13,483 nucleotides of DNA, from the NCBI GenBank assembly GCA_934621705.1, contig CAKTUP010000052.1:1-13483 (forward strand). The letters are read 5' to 3'. This document shows, piece by piece, positions 1 through 6,130 of the stretch. A program made the translations under genes and the position numbers. Position 1 is the first letter of the stretch. Each line of letters begins with the position of its first letter. The notes beneath the pieces are model-generated. The model saw only the letters and a program-made list of their open reading frames with translations. It ran no database searches and had not been told where the DNA came from. The DNA comes from an uncultured Petrimonas sp. (lineage in GTDB: Bacteria > Bacteroidota > Bacteroidia > Bacteroidales > Dysgonomonadaceae).

Positions 1-150
1 AAGTTCAAGGTCGTAGGGAGTCCAGGATAATTTCATTTTCGAAGAAGATTTTATGCGTTTGGTTTTGGCAATAGCGGGCAATGACGACAACGAAAGCGCT
101 GCTGCGACCGTTGCCGATGATTTTATAAATTGACGTCGGGATTGTTTCAT
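1..150 (-). CDS. Tat-exported dipeptide epimerase, N-terminal fragment (runs off the window)
   Basis: Only the first 50 codons are present, read leftward from an ATG at 150. Residues 4-8 read SRRQF followed by IK, a twin-arginine motif. A small-residue hydrophobic stretch (SSATVAAALSLSSLPAIA, residues 11-28) ends in a plausible signal-peptidase site, so the protein should be exported folded. The mature part begins with KMKLSWTPYDLEL (39-50), which resembles the start of L-Ala-D/L-Glu epimerases of the enolase superfamily as I remember them. Those enzymes convert L-Ala-D-Glu, released from murein, to L-Ala-L-Glu. The upstream NlpC/P60 peptidase gene on the same strand supports this, because that family can release the substrate dipeptide. 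A later start at the ATG at 36 would lose the Tat signal; the clear RR motif favours 150. The active site lies outside the window, so the Tat export is well supported but the enzyme name is an inference from about 12 residues plus context. Confidence 0.6.
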   Translation of the reverse strand, partial: MKQSRRQFIKSSATVAAALSLSSLPAIAKTKRIKSSSKMKLSWTPYDLEL

Positions 151-156
151 TTGGGT

Positions 157-178
157 GAAGCGAGTTCCAATTCGCTTT
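157..178 (-). other. Hairpin just upstream of the Tat-epimerase start
   Basis: AAGCGA (158-163) pairs perfectly with TCGCTT (172-177), with G·U pairs at both ends of the stem and a six-base loop. The hairpin ends seven bases before the ATG at 150 on the minus strand. No T run follows it, so it does not look like an intrinsic terminator. It could affect translation or RNA stability in the spacer between fic and the epimerase gene; this is an inference. Confidence 0.4.
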
Positions 179-192
179 AAAATTTTGGGTTA

Positions 193-223
193 TCCGTCTG
201 GTCGCTTAGAACAGTCAGACGGA
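193..223 (-). repeat. REP-like palindrome, copy A (overlaps the fic stop codon)
   Basis: TCCGTCTG (193-200) and CAGACGGA (216-223) are perfect inverted 8-base arms around a 15-base centre. On the minus strand it reads in the same orientation as copies B (1013-1043) and C (2986-3012). The fic stop codon, TGA at 217-215, lies inside the right arm, and the last two Fic codons are read from the arm as well. Confidence 0.8.
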
Positions 224-991
224 GATGTTATTTTTTAAACAATTGGGAAGCATTTCGAGAAACGACAGGCACTTATCGTAGTTCAATTCATAAAAATTCA
301 CGCCCAAATTTATGTTATCGTAATATTCGGCTTGATATTTTTTATAATACTCTTCCGATGGAATTTGCCAGAACCGTTTCCCCAGCTTTTCGGTAACAAA
401 CCACTTTTCGAGCAGGCGGGCAGCACGGCCATTTCCGTCTCTGAACGGATGGATATGCACAAATCGCAAATGAATGAGCGAAGCAAAATAGAAAATCTCC
501 GTTTCCGTCAACTCACTTTTCAACAATTCATCTATCTCCTTAAAAAAAAGACTCATTTGCTCAGCAACAAACTCAGGTTCCACAGCCAAATACGCCATTC
601 CCGATGTTCCAAACACGCCCACCGGTTCAGTGCGGTATTTCCCGCGTTTACTTTTTATCAATAAGGTTTTTGATAAAATTTCATGCGCTTTAAGAAAGTT
701 TTTTTCCGACAAGGTGTTCGATTGAGCAAATTCATACGCATCAATAAGTTGTTCAATTTCTTCAATTTCTTTGCCCGGCTTAAACTTATCTTTATTCAGT
801 TCATAATTCATAAACGAATTCAAATCGATGCTGTTACCTTCTATGTTTGAAGAATAAACCGCCGATGCTTTTGTCAGGTAATCGAAATTGCGACGAGTTT
901 CTGAAAAGTTGAAATTTCGGATTAAATCGGGAAGCTGGTTCCCAATTTGCTCGGTGTATTCGTTAAAATATTTTCTTTCGGTAATTCTCAC
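215..991 (-). CDS. Fic-domain protein, class II, probable AMP transferase
   Basis: This 258-residue protein carries the complete Fic motif HPFRDGNGRAAR at residues 181-192, with the catalytic His181, the Asp/Gly-rich anion-binding loop and the final Arg. Residues 47-53, SSNIEGN, match the (S/T)xxxE(G/N) inhibitory helix; its N-terminal place makes this a class II Fic protein, whose Glu blocks productive ATP binding until relieved. Such proteins usually transfer AMP to a hydroxyl of a target protein; the target cannot be read from sequence. It has no signal peptide and should be cytoplasmic. The start is a GTG at 991 after a purine-rich leader; the next in-frame Met is about residue 61 and would remove the inhibitory helix, so GTG is preferred. 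The gene lies between two genes for exported murein-degrading proteins and is bracketed by REP-like copies A and B. No antitoxin gene is seen; regulation is probably internal. Confidence 0.9.
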   Translation of the reverse strand: MRITERKYFNEYTEQIGNQLPDLIRNFNFSETRRNFDYLTKASAVYSSNIEGNSIDLNSFMNYELNKDKFKPGKEIEEIEQLIDAYEFAQSNTLSEKNFLKAHEILSKTLLIKSKRGKYRTEPVGVFGTSGMAYLAVEPEFVAEQMSLFFKEIDELLKSELTETEIFYFASLIHLRFVHIHPFRDGNGRAARLLEKWFVTEKLGKRFWQIPSEEYYKKYQAEYYDNINLGVNFYELNYDKCLSFLEMLPNCLKNNISV

Positions 992-1012
992 TTCAATCTT
1001 TCTTCTGAAAAA

Positions 1013-1043
1013 TCCGTCAGGCCGTTTAGAGCGGTCAGACGGA
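1013..1043 (-). repeat. REP-like palindrome, copy B (between the NlpC/P60 gene and fic)
   Basis: The arms TCCGTCAGGCCG (1013-1024) and CGGTCAGACGGA (1032-1043) pair with one A·A mismatch and one G·U pair. On the minus strand the hairpin is followed directly by five T residues (1012-1008), so it could also act as a weak attenuator or terminator between the NlpC/P60 gene and fic. It begins five bases after the NlpC/P60 stop. Confidence 0.8.
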
Positions 1044-1047
1044 TGTG

Positions 1048-2040
1048 TTACTTGTAAAGCTCATTCTCGAAAATCCGTTCGATACCTTTCGTGCCTTCCT
1101 CGCCGATAATTCTTTTCGTACGCAAATACCGATTGGTATTGTATTCGTCGAAAAGTGAATCGCTCGGGTCAAAACTTCCGATTTGAATATAATCGGATGC
1201 GTGGATAAAGCGCTTGTTACCGATATAAATACCTACGTGAACCACCCGTTCTTTGGGATTTTCATCGGTAGCCTTTGAACCGAAAAATACTAAATCGCCA
1301 GGTTGGACATTACTGAAATCGGCGGTTTCATCCACTAATTTTCCGGTCAACACCTGTTGCGAAGCATCGCGTTGCAGAATAACTCCGTGCAGGAAATAAA
1401 CCAATTTGGTAAATCCGCTGCAATCGAGTCCTTTGGACGAAGTTCCGCCCCAAACGTAAGGAATTCCCATAAACTGACGGGCAGTTTTCACGATACTTTC
1501 CGGCGTAAATTCGATATCCTTCAGCCATTTTTCAAGCTCTTTAGCATCGGATTTTTGAATGAAAGCTTCTCTTCCGTCGGGATAAACAACATGAAAAAAT
1601 CTCCCTTTTGTTCCCTTCAACGTCAACATATCGCCAACCACCAAATCAGATATCGTTTGCGATTTCACGGTTGCTTTTTCATACGCAAGCGCATACAAAC
1701 CCGTAACCACAACCTTCGGTTTTTGGTTATGCCTGCGCAACTCAGCTTCGGTCATCGGTTCAATGGCACCCGAAACCCATCCGGTGTATCCCTCAGGCGT
1801 TTGCACGTGCCGCCAGCCCCCATTTTTATCGAGCAGTTTCACGGGCATTCCCAACAAAACTTCCGTTACCATTTCGCTGCTGTACGAATGGGTTGCGTGC
1901 AATTTTTCTACCGAATTATAAATAACGCCCCGGTTTTTTTCGCCAACGGCGTTTACCGCGTCCTGATTATTTTCGTTTTGAGCCATACCATATATTGCTG
2001 AAAATATCCACAAAAGGAATAAAAAAGTTGCTTTTCTCAT
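1048..2040 (-). CDS. Secreted SH3-NlpC/P60 murein endopeptidase
   Basis: The protein has 330 residues from the ATG at 2040. A TTG at 2064 extends the frame by eight codons but would weaken a clean signal peptide (MRKATFLFLLWIFSAIYGMAQ), so I use 2040. Two SH3-like segments follow at about residues 38-96 and 110-167, the second with the run of small beta strands seen in dipeptidyl-peptidase VI-type enzymes. The C-terminal NlpC/P60 domain shows YVWGG and DCSGF (catalytic Cys207), VVHVGIYIG (His268) and FIHAS (His280), so the Cys-His-His set is complete. Family members cut gamma-D-Glu-diamino acid bonds in free murein peptides, releasing L-Ala-D-Glu. Export fits a role in the periplasm or at the cell surface. 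It is the first gene of the minus-strand cluster, and the downstream epimerase candidate would act on its product. No convincing promoter was found in the 130-base divergent gap shared with the methyltransferase gene. Confidence 0.9.
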   Translation of the reverse strand: MRKATFLFLLWIFSAIYGMAQNENNQDAVNAVGEKNRGVIYNSVEKLHATHSYSSEMVTEVLLGMPVKLLDKNGGWRHVQTPEGYTGWVSGAIEPMTEAELRRHNQKPKVVVTGLYALAYEKATVKSQTISDLVVGDMLTLKGTKGRFFHVVYPDGREAFIQKSDAKELEKWLKDIEFTPESIVKTARQFMGIPYVWGGTSSKGLDCSGFTKLVYFLHGVILQRDASQQVLTGKLVDETADFSNVQPGDLVFFGSKATDENPKERVVHVGIYIGNKRFIHASDYIQIGSFDPSDSLFDEYNTNRYLRTKRIIGEEGTKGIERIFENELYK

Positions 2041-2135
2041 ATTTTGCCGGATAGTTAATTTCAAGCGAAATTACGATTTTAATTTCAATTAATGAATGAT
2101 ATTGAAATAACTTAGGCTAAAATGCAGAAATTCAC

Positions 2136-2143
2136 TATCTTTG
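2136..2143 (+). promoter_or_regulatory. Bacteroidota -7 box for the isoaspartate methyltransferase gene
   Basis: TATCTTTG matches TAnnTTTG exactly and lies 28 bases before the ATG at 2171. The -33 box is weak: TTAG at 2112-2115 with a 20-base spacer. The divergent gap also holds the leader of the minus-strand NlpC/P60 gene. Confidence 0.55.
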
Positions 2144-2170
2144 GTTTTATAAAATTTTAGGGCTAAACAA

Positions 2171-2926
2171 ATGAAAACAAAAACAAAACTCGTTTTATAC
2201 TCAATAATTGTTCTTTTTTGTACCGGAACCATTGCCTGCGCATCGAATAACAAAAACAAAAAATCCGAAATCTTTATGACCGAAAATATCTTGCAAAACA
2301 AATATCCCGAAGCCCGAAAACTGGCCGAAAGCCTGCAAAAAAAGGGAATTTCCGACCAGCGGGTCATAGCTGCTATTGCCGCTATTCCCCGCCACGAGTT
2401 TATCGACGAAAGCCTGCGCGAATACGCCTATCTCGACCGCCCGCTGCCCATCGAAAAAGGACAAACTATTTCGCAGCCATACACAGTGGCTTATCAATCT
2501 GAACTATTGCAGCTGAAACAAGGCGAAAAAGTATTGGAAATCGGTACCGGAAGCGGTTATCAGGCGGCGGTGCTTTGCGAAATGGATGCCGAAGTTTACA
2601 GCATCGAGCGTTTTCAGGAGTTATATCGCACGGCGAAAGAAACGCTCAATAAATTGGGTTATCATCCGCATCTGTTTTTCGGCGACGGCTACGAAGGATT
2701 GCCCAATGAAGCGCCTTTCGATAAAATATTGATAACCGCCGCTCCCGAAAAAGTACCCGAAAAACTGAAACAGCAACTCAAAATCGGCGGATGGATGGTA
2801 GTTCCTTTAGGCGGCAGGCAAGGACAAAAAATGATGGTTATTAAGCGAGTAAGTGAAAATAAGTTCACAGAAACAGAACACGGCGATTTTATTTTTGTGC
2901 CGATGCAGAAAGGAACGGAAGAATAA
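2171..2926 (+). CDS. pcm: Protein-L-isoaspartate O-methyltransferase with an N-terminal signal sequence
   Basis: This 251-residue protein methylates the abnormal isoaspartyl carboxylate of aged proteins with S-adenosylmethionine, starting their repair. The family core is complete: GQTISQPYTVA at 97-107 (active-site region), VLEIGTGSGYQAAVL at 121-135 (SAM-binding motif I), VYSIER at 142-147 (post-I) and FDKILITAAPEKVP at 183-196. The odd part is the first 35 residues: a Lys-rich start, a hydrophobic segment (8-21) and TIAC at 20-23, a slightly imperfect lipobox. If used, this would place the enzyme outside the cytoplasm, where SAM is not expected. Met36 (codon 2276-2278) sits right where the catalytic homology begins and could be an alternative cytoplasmic start. 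The promoter at 2136 precedes the first ATG, which favours the long form. It is a single-gene unit followed by a heptad array and REP-like copy C. Confidence 0.92.
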   Translation: MKTKTKLVLYSIIVLFCTGTIACASNNKNKKSEIFMTENILQNKYPEARKLAESLQKKGISDQRVIAAIAAIPRHEFIDESLREYAYLDRPLPIEKGQTISQPYTVAYQSELLQLKQGEKVLEIGTGSGYQAAVLCEMDAEVYSIERFQELYRTAKETLNKLGYHPHLFFGDGYEGLPNEAPFDKILITAAPEKVPEKLKQQLKIGGWMVVPLGGRQGQKMMVIKRVSENKFTETEHGDFIFVPMQKGTEE

Positions 2927-2927
2927 A

Positions 2928-2969
2928 GTGATTGACGAATTACGATTTTAGATTTACGATTGATGCGGC
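2928..2969 (+). repeat. Degenerate 7-base-period array after pcm
   Basis: Six consecutive heptads can be read in one phase, with the core ACGATTT (2942-2948) repeated in varied form, for example TAGATTT (2949-2955) and ACGATTG (2956-2962). The core block 2940-2961 recurs in inverted orientation at 9278-9299 and in part at 10574-10589. Confidence 0.7.
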
Positions 2970-2985
2970 AAAACGATACGCCATA

Positions 2986-3012
2986 CCGTCTGACCGATTA
3001 CCGGCCTGACGG
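2986..3012 (+). repeat. REP-like palindrome, copy C (downstream of pcm)
   Basis: CCGTCTGACCG (2986-2996) and CGGCCTGACGG (3002-3012) are imperfect inverted arms. Both arms are identical, base for base, to the corresponding arms of copy B read on the minus strand; only the loop differs. It lies 59 bases past the pcm stop, in the same orientation relative to the upstream gene as copies A and B. Confidence 0.8.
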
Positions 3013-3075
3013 ATACTTTCACCTGCCATGAGCAATTTGAAATTGATTTTTCTCGTTTTTCAGCCCGAAAAGGAC

Positions 3076-3083
3076 TACTTTTG
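3076..3083 (+). promoter_or_regulatory. Bacteroidota -7 box for the TonB-dependent receptor gene
   Basis: TACTTTTG matches TAnnTTTG and lies 28 bases before the ATG at 3112. No good -33 box is seen at the usual distance. I found no cobalamin riboswitch box in the 185-base gap, although the receptor is BtuB-like. Confidence 0.55.
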
Positions 3084-3111
3084 CCCCTTCATTTCAAAAT
3101 TTTAATCACAA

Positions 3112-5193
3112 ATGAACAGTAAAAATCAATTTTCAACCAAAAAAGCGTTTCGATTTAAGCGGTTTGCCCGAAAATCGTACAGCGTTTTCAACAGCATTCA
3201 CAAAGCTGTAACCATCGGCGTACTTTCGGGCTGCGCCCTGATGAGCGCCCACGCCGCATCGGTAAACCCGGCAGAGAGCGTAATTATCCAAACAAAATCG
3301 GACACCATTCCCGAAAAAGAGTTGGACGAAGTAGTGGTTACCGCCTCCAAAGCAAGTTTGCCGCTTAATTTGTCGGCAAAAATGGTAACCGTTATTACCG
3401 CAAAAGAGATTGAGCGAGCGCCCGTCAAGAGCATCGAAGACCTGCTCAACCACTATTCGGGAGTAGATGTGCTTCAACGCGGGCCGCACGGCGTACAGGC
3501 CGATATCACACTTCGCGGCGGATCTTTCGACCAGACAGCCATCCTCCTCAACGGCATTAACCTTACCAATCCCCAAACCGGACACTACAGTTTCGACATC
3601 CCCATCAACCTTTCCGATATTGAACGCATTGAAATCGTGCAAGGGCCATCGTCGCTTACTTTTGGCGCAAGCGCTTTCTCAGGCGGAATAAACATCATCA
3701 CAAAAAAAGACATTCAAAGCAATGCATTTGCCAAATTAGAAGGCGGAATGCACAACCTTTTTGGCGCTGAAGCCCGTGGTGCGTATCGCGTGAAATCGTC
3801 GGTACACACTCTATCGGCAGGATACAAACGTTCCGGCGGATACATTGCCAACAGCGATTATAAAATAGCGAATGTGTTGTGGCAAAGCCGTTTCGACATT
3901 AACGGTTCACACATCGACATTCAGGCGGGGGTGAACGACAAAAAATACGGCGCCAACACGTTTTACGCCGCTGCATATCCCAATCAGTACGACGATACAC
4001 AAGGAATTTTTGCATCAATAAAAGGTGAAACGGGCGGAAAACTGAAATTTATTCCGCACCTCTATTGGAGCCGGCACTACGACACGTATCACCTCTTTCG
4101 CCCCGGCACACCCGATATTCCTTCGTGGTACACGGCGCCCAACTATCATCGCAGCGATGTGTATGGCATCAACCTCAATATGCAATACGCGTCAAGCTGG
4201 GGAATTACCAGTTTTGGCGGCGAATTTCGCAACGAAGGAGTATTGAGCAGTAATTTGGGAAAACCCATGCGCCAAAAAAAAGACAACTACACACTGTGGG
4301 ACAGCCGCTCCAACATCAGTTTTTTTGCCGAACACAATTTTGTCTTCGATAAACTGACACTCTCCGTGGGCGGACTTTATAACTACAACACAGCCCTTGC
4401 CGACACACTAAAAGCCGACGGTTTTTATCCGGCCATAAACGCCTCATACCGCGCCACCGATGCCGTGAGCCTTTACGCCTCGTGGAGCAAAGCAACCCGA
4501 ATGCCCACTTTTACCGATTTGTATTATAAAGCAGGGAAACACCGCGGATTTATCGGACTCACTCCTGAATATACCCAATCCGCAGAAGTCGGACTACGCT
4601 ACAACACAGGTATTTTAACTGCCAACCTCAACGCGTTTTACACCAAAGGCGATAACCTGATTGACTGGATTCTCAACACTTCCTCCAACCTCTATCACGC
4701 ACAAAACCTGGCATCGCTCAACTCCTACGGAGCAAGCGTGGATGTGGCCGTCAATATGTATCAATGGCTGGGTGAACAACAACCTGTTCAGCACGTAAAA
4801 ATCGGTTATCAACACATTACGCAAAAAAGCGATAATGCCAAACAAGACAACCCCATTTCGGCTTATGTATTCAATTATTTGCGGCATAAATTCACGCTGG
4901 GAATACAACACCGCGTAGTGAAAAACCTCACGTTGTCGTGGAACCTGCGCTGGCAAGAACGCGCCGGAAATTACCTTAAATACATTCCCGCAACAGCCAC
5001 AGAAAATGCCAAAGAGGTAGCAACGCCTTTTAAACCGTTCACGTTGTTAGACGTAAAAGCAAATTATGAATTCAAGAAAATGAATATTTTTATCAACGCC
5101 AATAACCTATTCAACACCACACACGTTGACTTTGGCAATATTCCTCAACCCGGATTTTGGCTTACGGGTGGGATTAGTTATACATTTGAATGA
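3112..5193 (+). CDS. TonB-dependent outer-membrane receptor, BtuB-like
   Basis: The product has 693 residues. A TonB box (DEVVVTA, 72-78) is followed by a plug domain at about 85-197, with LLNHYSGVDV, ITLRGGSFDQTAILLNGI and IERIEIVQGPSS, and then by a 22-strand-type beta barrel ending in SYTFE with the usual terminal aromatic residue. The protein binds a ligand at the surface and imports it with energy from TonB-ExbBD. Length and plug sequence resemble BtuB/FepA-type receptors of Bacteroidota rather than SusC, which is much longer and has an added N-terminal domain. The substrate is not shown: no riboswitch, Fur-like site or partner transporter lies nearby. The signal sequence is unusually long, about 48 residues, with a basic and aromatic stretch (FKRFARKSYSVFNSIHKAV, 15-33) before the hydrophobic core and cleavage after SAHA. 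The gene forms its own unit between the promoter at 3076 and the terminator at 5253. Confidence 0.92.
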   Translation: MNSKNQFSTKKAFRFKRFARKSYSVFNSIHKAVTIGVLSGCALMSAHAASVNPAESVIIQTKSDTIPEKELDEVVVTASKASLPLNLSAKMVTVITAKEIERAPVKSIEDLLNHYSGVDVLQRGPHGVQADITLRGGSFDQTAILLNGINLTNPQTGHYSFDIPINLSDIERIEIVQGPSSLTFGASAFSGGINIITKKDIQSNAFAKLEGGMHNLFGAEARGAYRVKSSVHTLSAGYKRSGGYIANSDYKIANVLWQSRFDINGSHIDIQAGVNDKKYGANTFYAAAYPNQYDDTQGIFASIKGETGGKLKFIPHLYWSRHYDTYHLFRPGTPDIPSWYTAPNYHRSDVYGINLNMQYASSWGITSFGGEFRNEGVLSSNLGKPMRQKKDNYTLWDSRSNISFFAEHNFVFDKLTLSVGGLYNYNTALADTLKADGFYPAINASYRATDAVSLYASWSKATRMPTFTDLYYKAGKHRGFIGLTPEYTQSAEVGLRYNTGILTANLNAFYTKGDNLIDWILNTSSNLYHAQNLASLNSYGASVDVAVNMYQWLGEQQPVQHVKIGYQHITQKSDNAKQDNPISAYVFNYLRHKFTLGIQHRVVKNLTLSWNLRWQERAGNYLKYIPATATENAKEVATPFKPFTLLDVKANYEFKKMNIFINANNLFNTTHVDFGNIPQPGFWLTGGISYTFE

Positions 5194-5252
5194 TTAATCA
5201 TTTCGCACAACAGGACATAACACGCTGATATTTAGAACATAATAATTCACTA

Positions 5253-5285
5253 AAAACCTCATGCAGTTTTTCTGCATGGGGTTTT
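5253..5285 (+). terminator. Intrinsic terminator after the TonB-dependent receptor gene
   Basis: A 14-base arm (5253-5266) pairs with 5272-5285 through 13 Watson-Crick pairs and one G·U, around a loop of five T. The right arm ends in TTTT, and A residues open the left arm, so it could work in both directions. It lies 60 bases past the receptor stop and separates that gene from the lipoprotein promoter. Confidence 0.85.
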
Positions 5286-5317
5286 AATATTAAATAATGT
5301 TAAATATTCAAATTTTA

Positions 5318-5348
5318 TTTGGAGATATAAAAAGAAGCATTACCTTTA
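5318..5348 (+). promoter_or_regulatory. Promoter P1 for the tandem lipoprotein genes
   Basis: TTTG (5318-5321) is followed after 19 bases by TACCTTTA (5341-5348), which fits the Bacteroidota -33/-7 pattern with one mismatch in the -7 box. The region is homologous to promoter P2 at 6095-6125, including 13 of 19 spacer positions. The leader to the first lipoprotein ATG is then about 80 bases. Confidence 0.7.
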
Positions 5349-5353
5349 CGGTG

Positions 5354-5377
5354 TACTATTTCACTAATACACTAATC
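5354..5377 (+). promoter_or_regulatory. CACTA repeats downstream of P1, possible operator
   Basis: ACTA (5355-5358), CACTA (5362-5366) and CACTA (5370-5374) lie at an exact 8-base period, just past the -7 box. The same element, with two CACTA units, follows P2 at 6131-6143. Its place at the likely transcription start suggests a regulator site; the GntR protein encoded at 8019 is the nearest candidate. This is an inference. Confidence 0.45.
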
Positions 5378-5406
5378 AGGTATCGAAATAGACAACTAAA
5401 CAATAA

Positions 5407-5511
5407 CAATAAAACAATTTAAAACTCAAACAAAATGAAAACAAATGTAGTAAAAACAGCCATCGTAGCATTAGCTATCTCTTTCGCGTTAACTTCTTGC
5501 GAAAACGACAC
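5407..5511 (+). repeat. 105-base direct repeat, first copy (leader plus signal-peptide cassette)
   Basis: This stretch is identical to 5759-5863 at every base, offset 352. It covers 28 leader bases, the ATG and 25 full codons, ending just past the lipobox Cys. Identity drops sharply at 5512 versus 5864. Confidence 0.95.
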
Positions 5512-5725
5512 ATTGAATGAAATGGAAACGAAAAAAGTAAACATCGAACAAATTCGTCCTCTCGAAAATCAGAACGACAGAGAATTGGAAAAGGATTTGC
5601 TGAAAGAATTACCTATCCGTAAAGAAACAAATCCTTCACAGGCTATTCCTTCCGTTCCAAAAGAAAATCAAAATCGTCCGGCTCAGAAAAAATCGGAAGC
5701 AACGTTACAACTTGCCGACAAATAA
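5435..5725 (+). CDS. Small lipoprotein, first of a tandem pair, function unknown
   Basis: The product has 96 residues, with a short basic start, a hydrophobic core and LTSC at 19-22, a good lipobox with Cys22 as the lipid-bearing residue. The residues after it are acidic (END), which in some Bacteroidota favours display at the surface; that is only suggestive. The mature part of 75 residues is hydrophilic, rich in Glu, Lys, Asn and Pro, and has no domain I recognise. It shares the block EQIRP plus NDREL with the next protein, then diverges into a Pro/Gln-rich tail. It probably forms one transcript with the second copy from P1, as the gap between them is 61 bases. The start is fixed by the signal peptide. 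Confidence 0.8.
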   Translation: MKTNVVKTAIVALAISFALTSCENDTLNEMETKKVNIEQIRPLENQNDRELEKDLLKELPIRKETNPSQAIPSVPKENQNRPAQKKSEATLQLADK

Positions 5726-5758
5726 TAAAAAAACCTCCATCAAACAAAAAAACGTAAT

Positions 5759-5863
5759 CAATAAAACAATTTAAAACTCAAACAAAATGAAAACAAATGT
5801 AGTAAAAACAGCCATCGTAGCATTAGCTATCTCTTTCGCGTTAACTTCTTGCGAAAACGACAC
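5759..5863 (+). repeat. 105-base direct repeat, second copy
   Basis: This copy is identical to 5407-5511 and supplies the leader and signal peptide of the second lipoprotein. The P1 promoter was not copied with it. Confidence 0.95.
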
Positions 5864-6044
5864 GTTGAAAGAATTTGAAACCGAAAAAACGAAAGTTGAA
5901 CAAATTCGCCCCATCGATAATCACAACGATAGAGAATTGGAATTGGAAGAACTCAAAAGATTACCTCTTCCAAAAGAAAACAAGCAAACGCCTAACCGGC
6001 ACATTCAAAAAGAAATAGAAGTAATGAAGGAGTATATAAGATAA
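5787..6044 (+). CDS. Small lipoprotein, second of a tandem pair, function unknown
   Basis: The product has 85 residues. The first 25 are identical to those of the preceding lipoprotein, including LTSC and the lipid-bearing Cys22. The mature part of 64 residues keeps the pattern NDTL, E.ET.K, EQIRP and NDREL. After that it differs, with more Leu/Glu/Lys, and it ends in a possibly helical charged tail. No domain is recognised. It is a paralogue made by tandem duplication and most likely depends on P1. The next promoter, P2, lies 50 bases past its stop and drives the ABC operon. Confidence 0.8.
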   Translation: MKTNVVKTAIVALAISFALTSCENDTLKEFETEKTKVEQIRPIDNHNDRELELEELKRLPLPKENKQTPNRHIQKEIEVMKEYIR

Positions 6045-6094
6045 ATTGAGAATACAACCAACTACTAAAATAACGTTAAAAAAAAACGATATCA

Positions 6095-6125
6095 GTTGTA
6101 GATAAATAAAGAAAAACTACCTTTG
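6095..6125 (+). promoter_or_regulatory. Promoter P2 for the ABC transporter-GntR operon
   Basis: GTTG (6095-6098), a 19-base spacer and TACCTTTG (6118-6125) match the Bacteroidota promoter. It is a diverged copy of P1: from the -7 box, 26 bases are shared with two mismatches. The leader to the ATG at 6316 is long, about 180 bases, and holds two heptad arrays. Confidence 0.75.
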
Positions 6126-6130
6126 CGGTG

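Noticed and set aside
17..136. Open plus-strand frame that looks like a gene end (acidic, ends TGA)
   Set aside because: The minus strand of the same DNA encodes a clear Tat signal peptide and the start of the epimerase; the plus frame is its shadow.
1357..2001. Long plus-strand open frame of 214 codons
   Set aside because: It lies wholly within the NlpC/P60 gene, which has a signal peptide and a full catalytic set; no recognisable protein in the plus frame.
2041..2064. TTG start for the NlpC/P60 gene eight codons upstream
   Set aside because: The ATG at 2040 gives a standard signal peptide; the extension adds only polar residues ahead of it.
2066..2073. Minus-strand TAATTTCG as a -7 box for the NlpC/P60 gene
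   Set aside because: One mismatch in a conserved position and no -33 box at the right distance; too weak to annotate.
2927..3111. Cobalamin riboswitch upstream of the BtuB-like receptor
   Set aside because: No B12-box sequence and too little structured space; the gap is a heptad array, a REP-like palindrome and a promoter.
5407..5863. CRISPR or phage-type direct repeats
   Set aside because: The repeat is a duplicated gene start with a continuing reading frame, present twice only.
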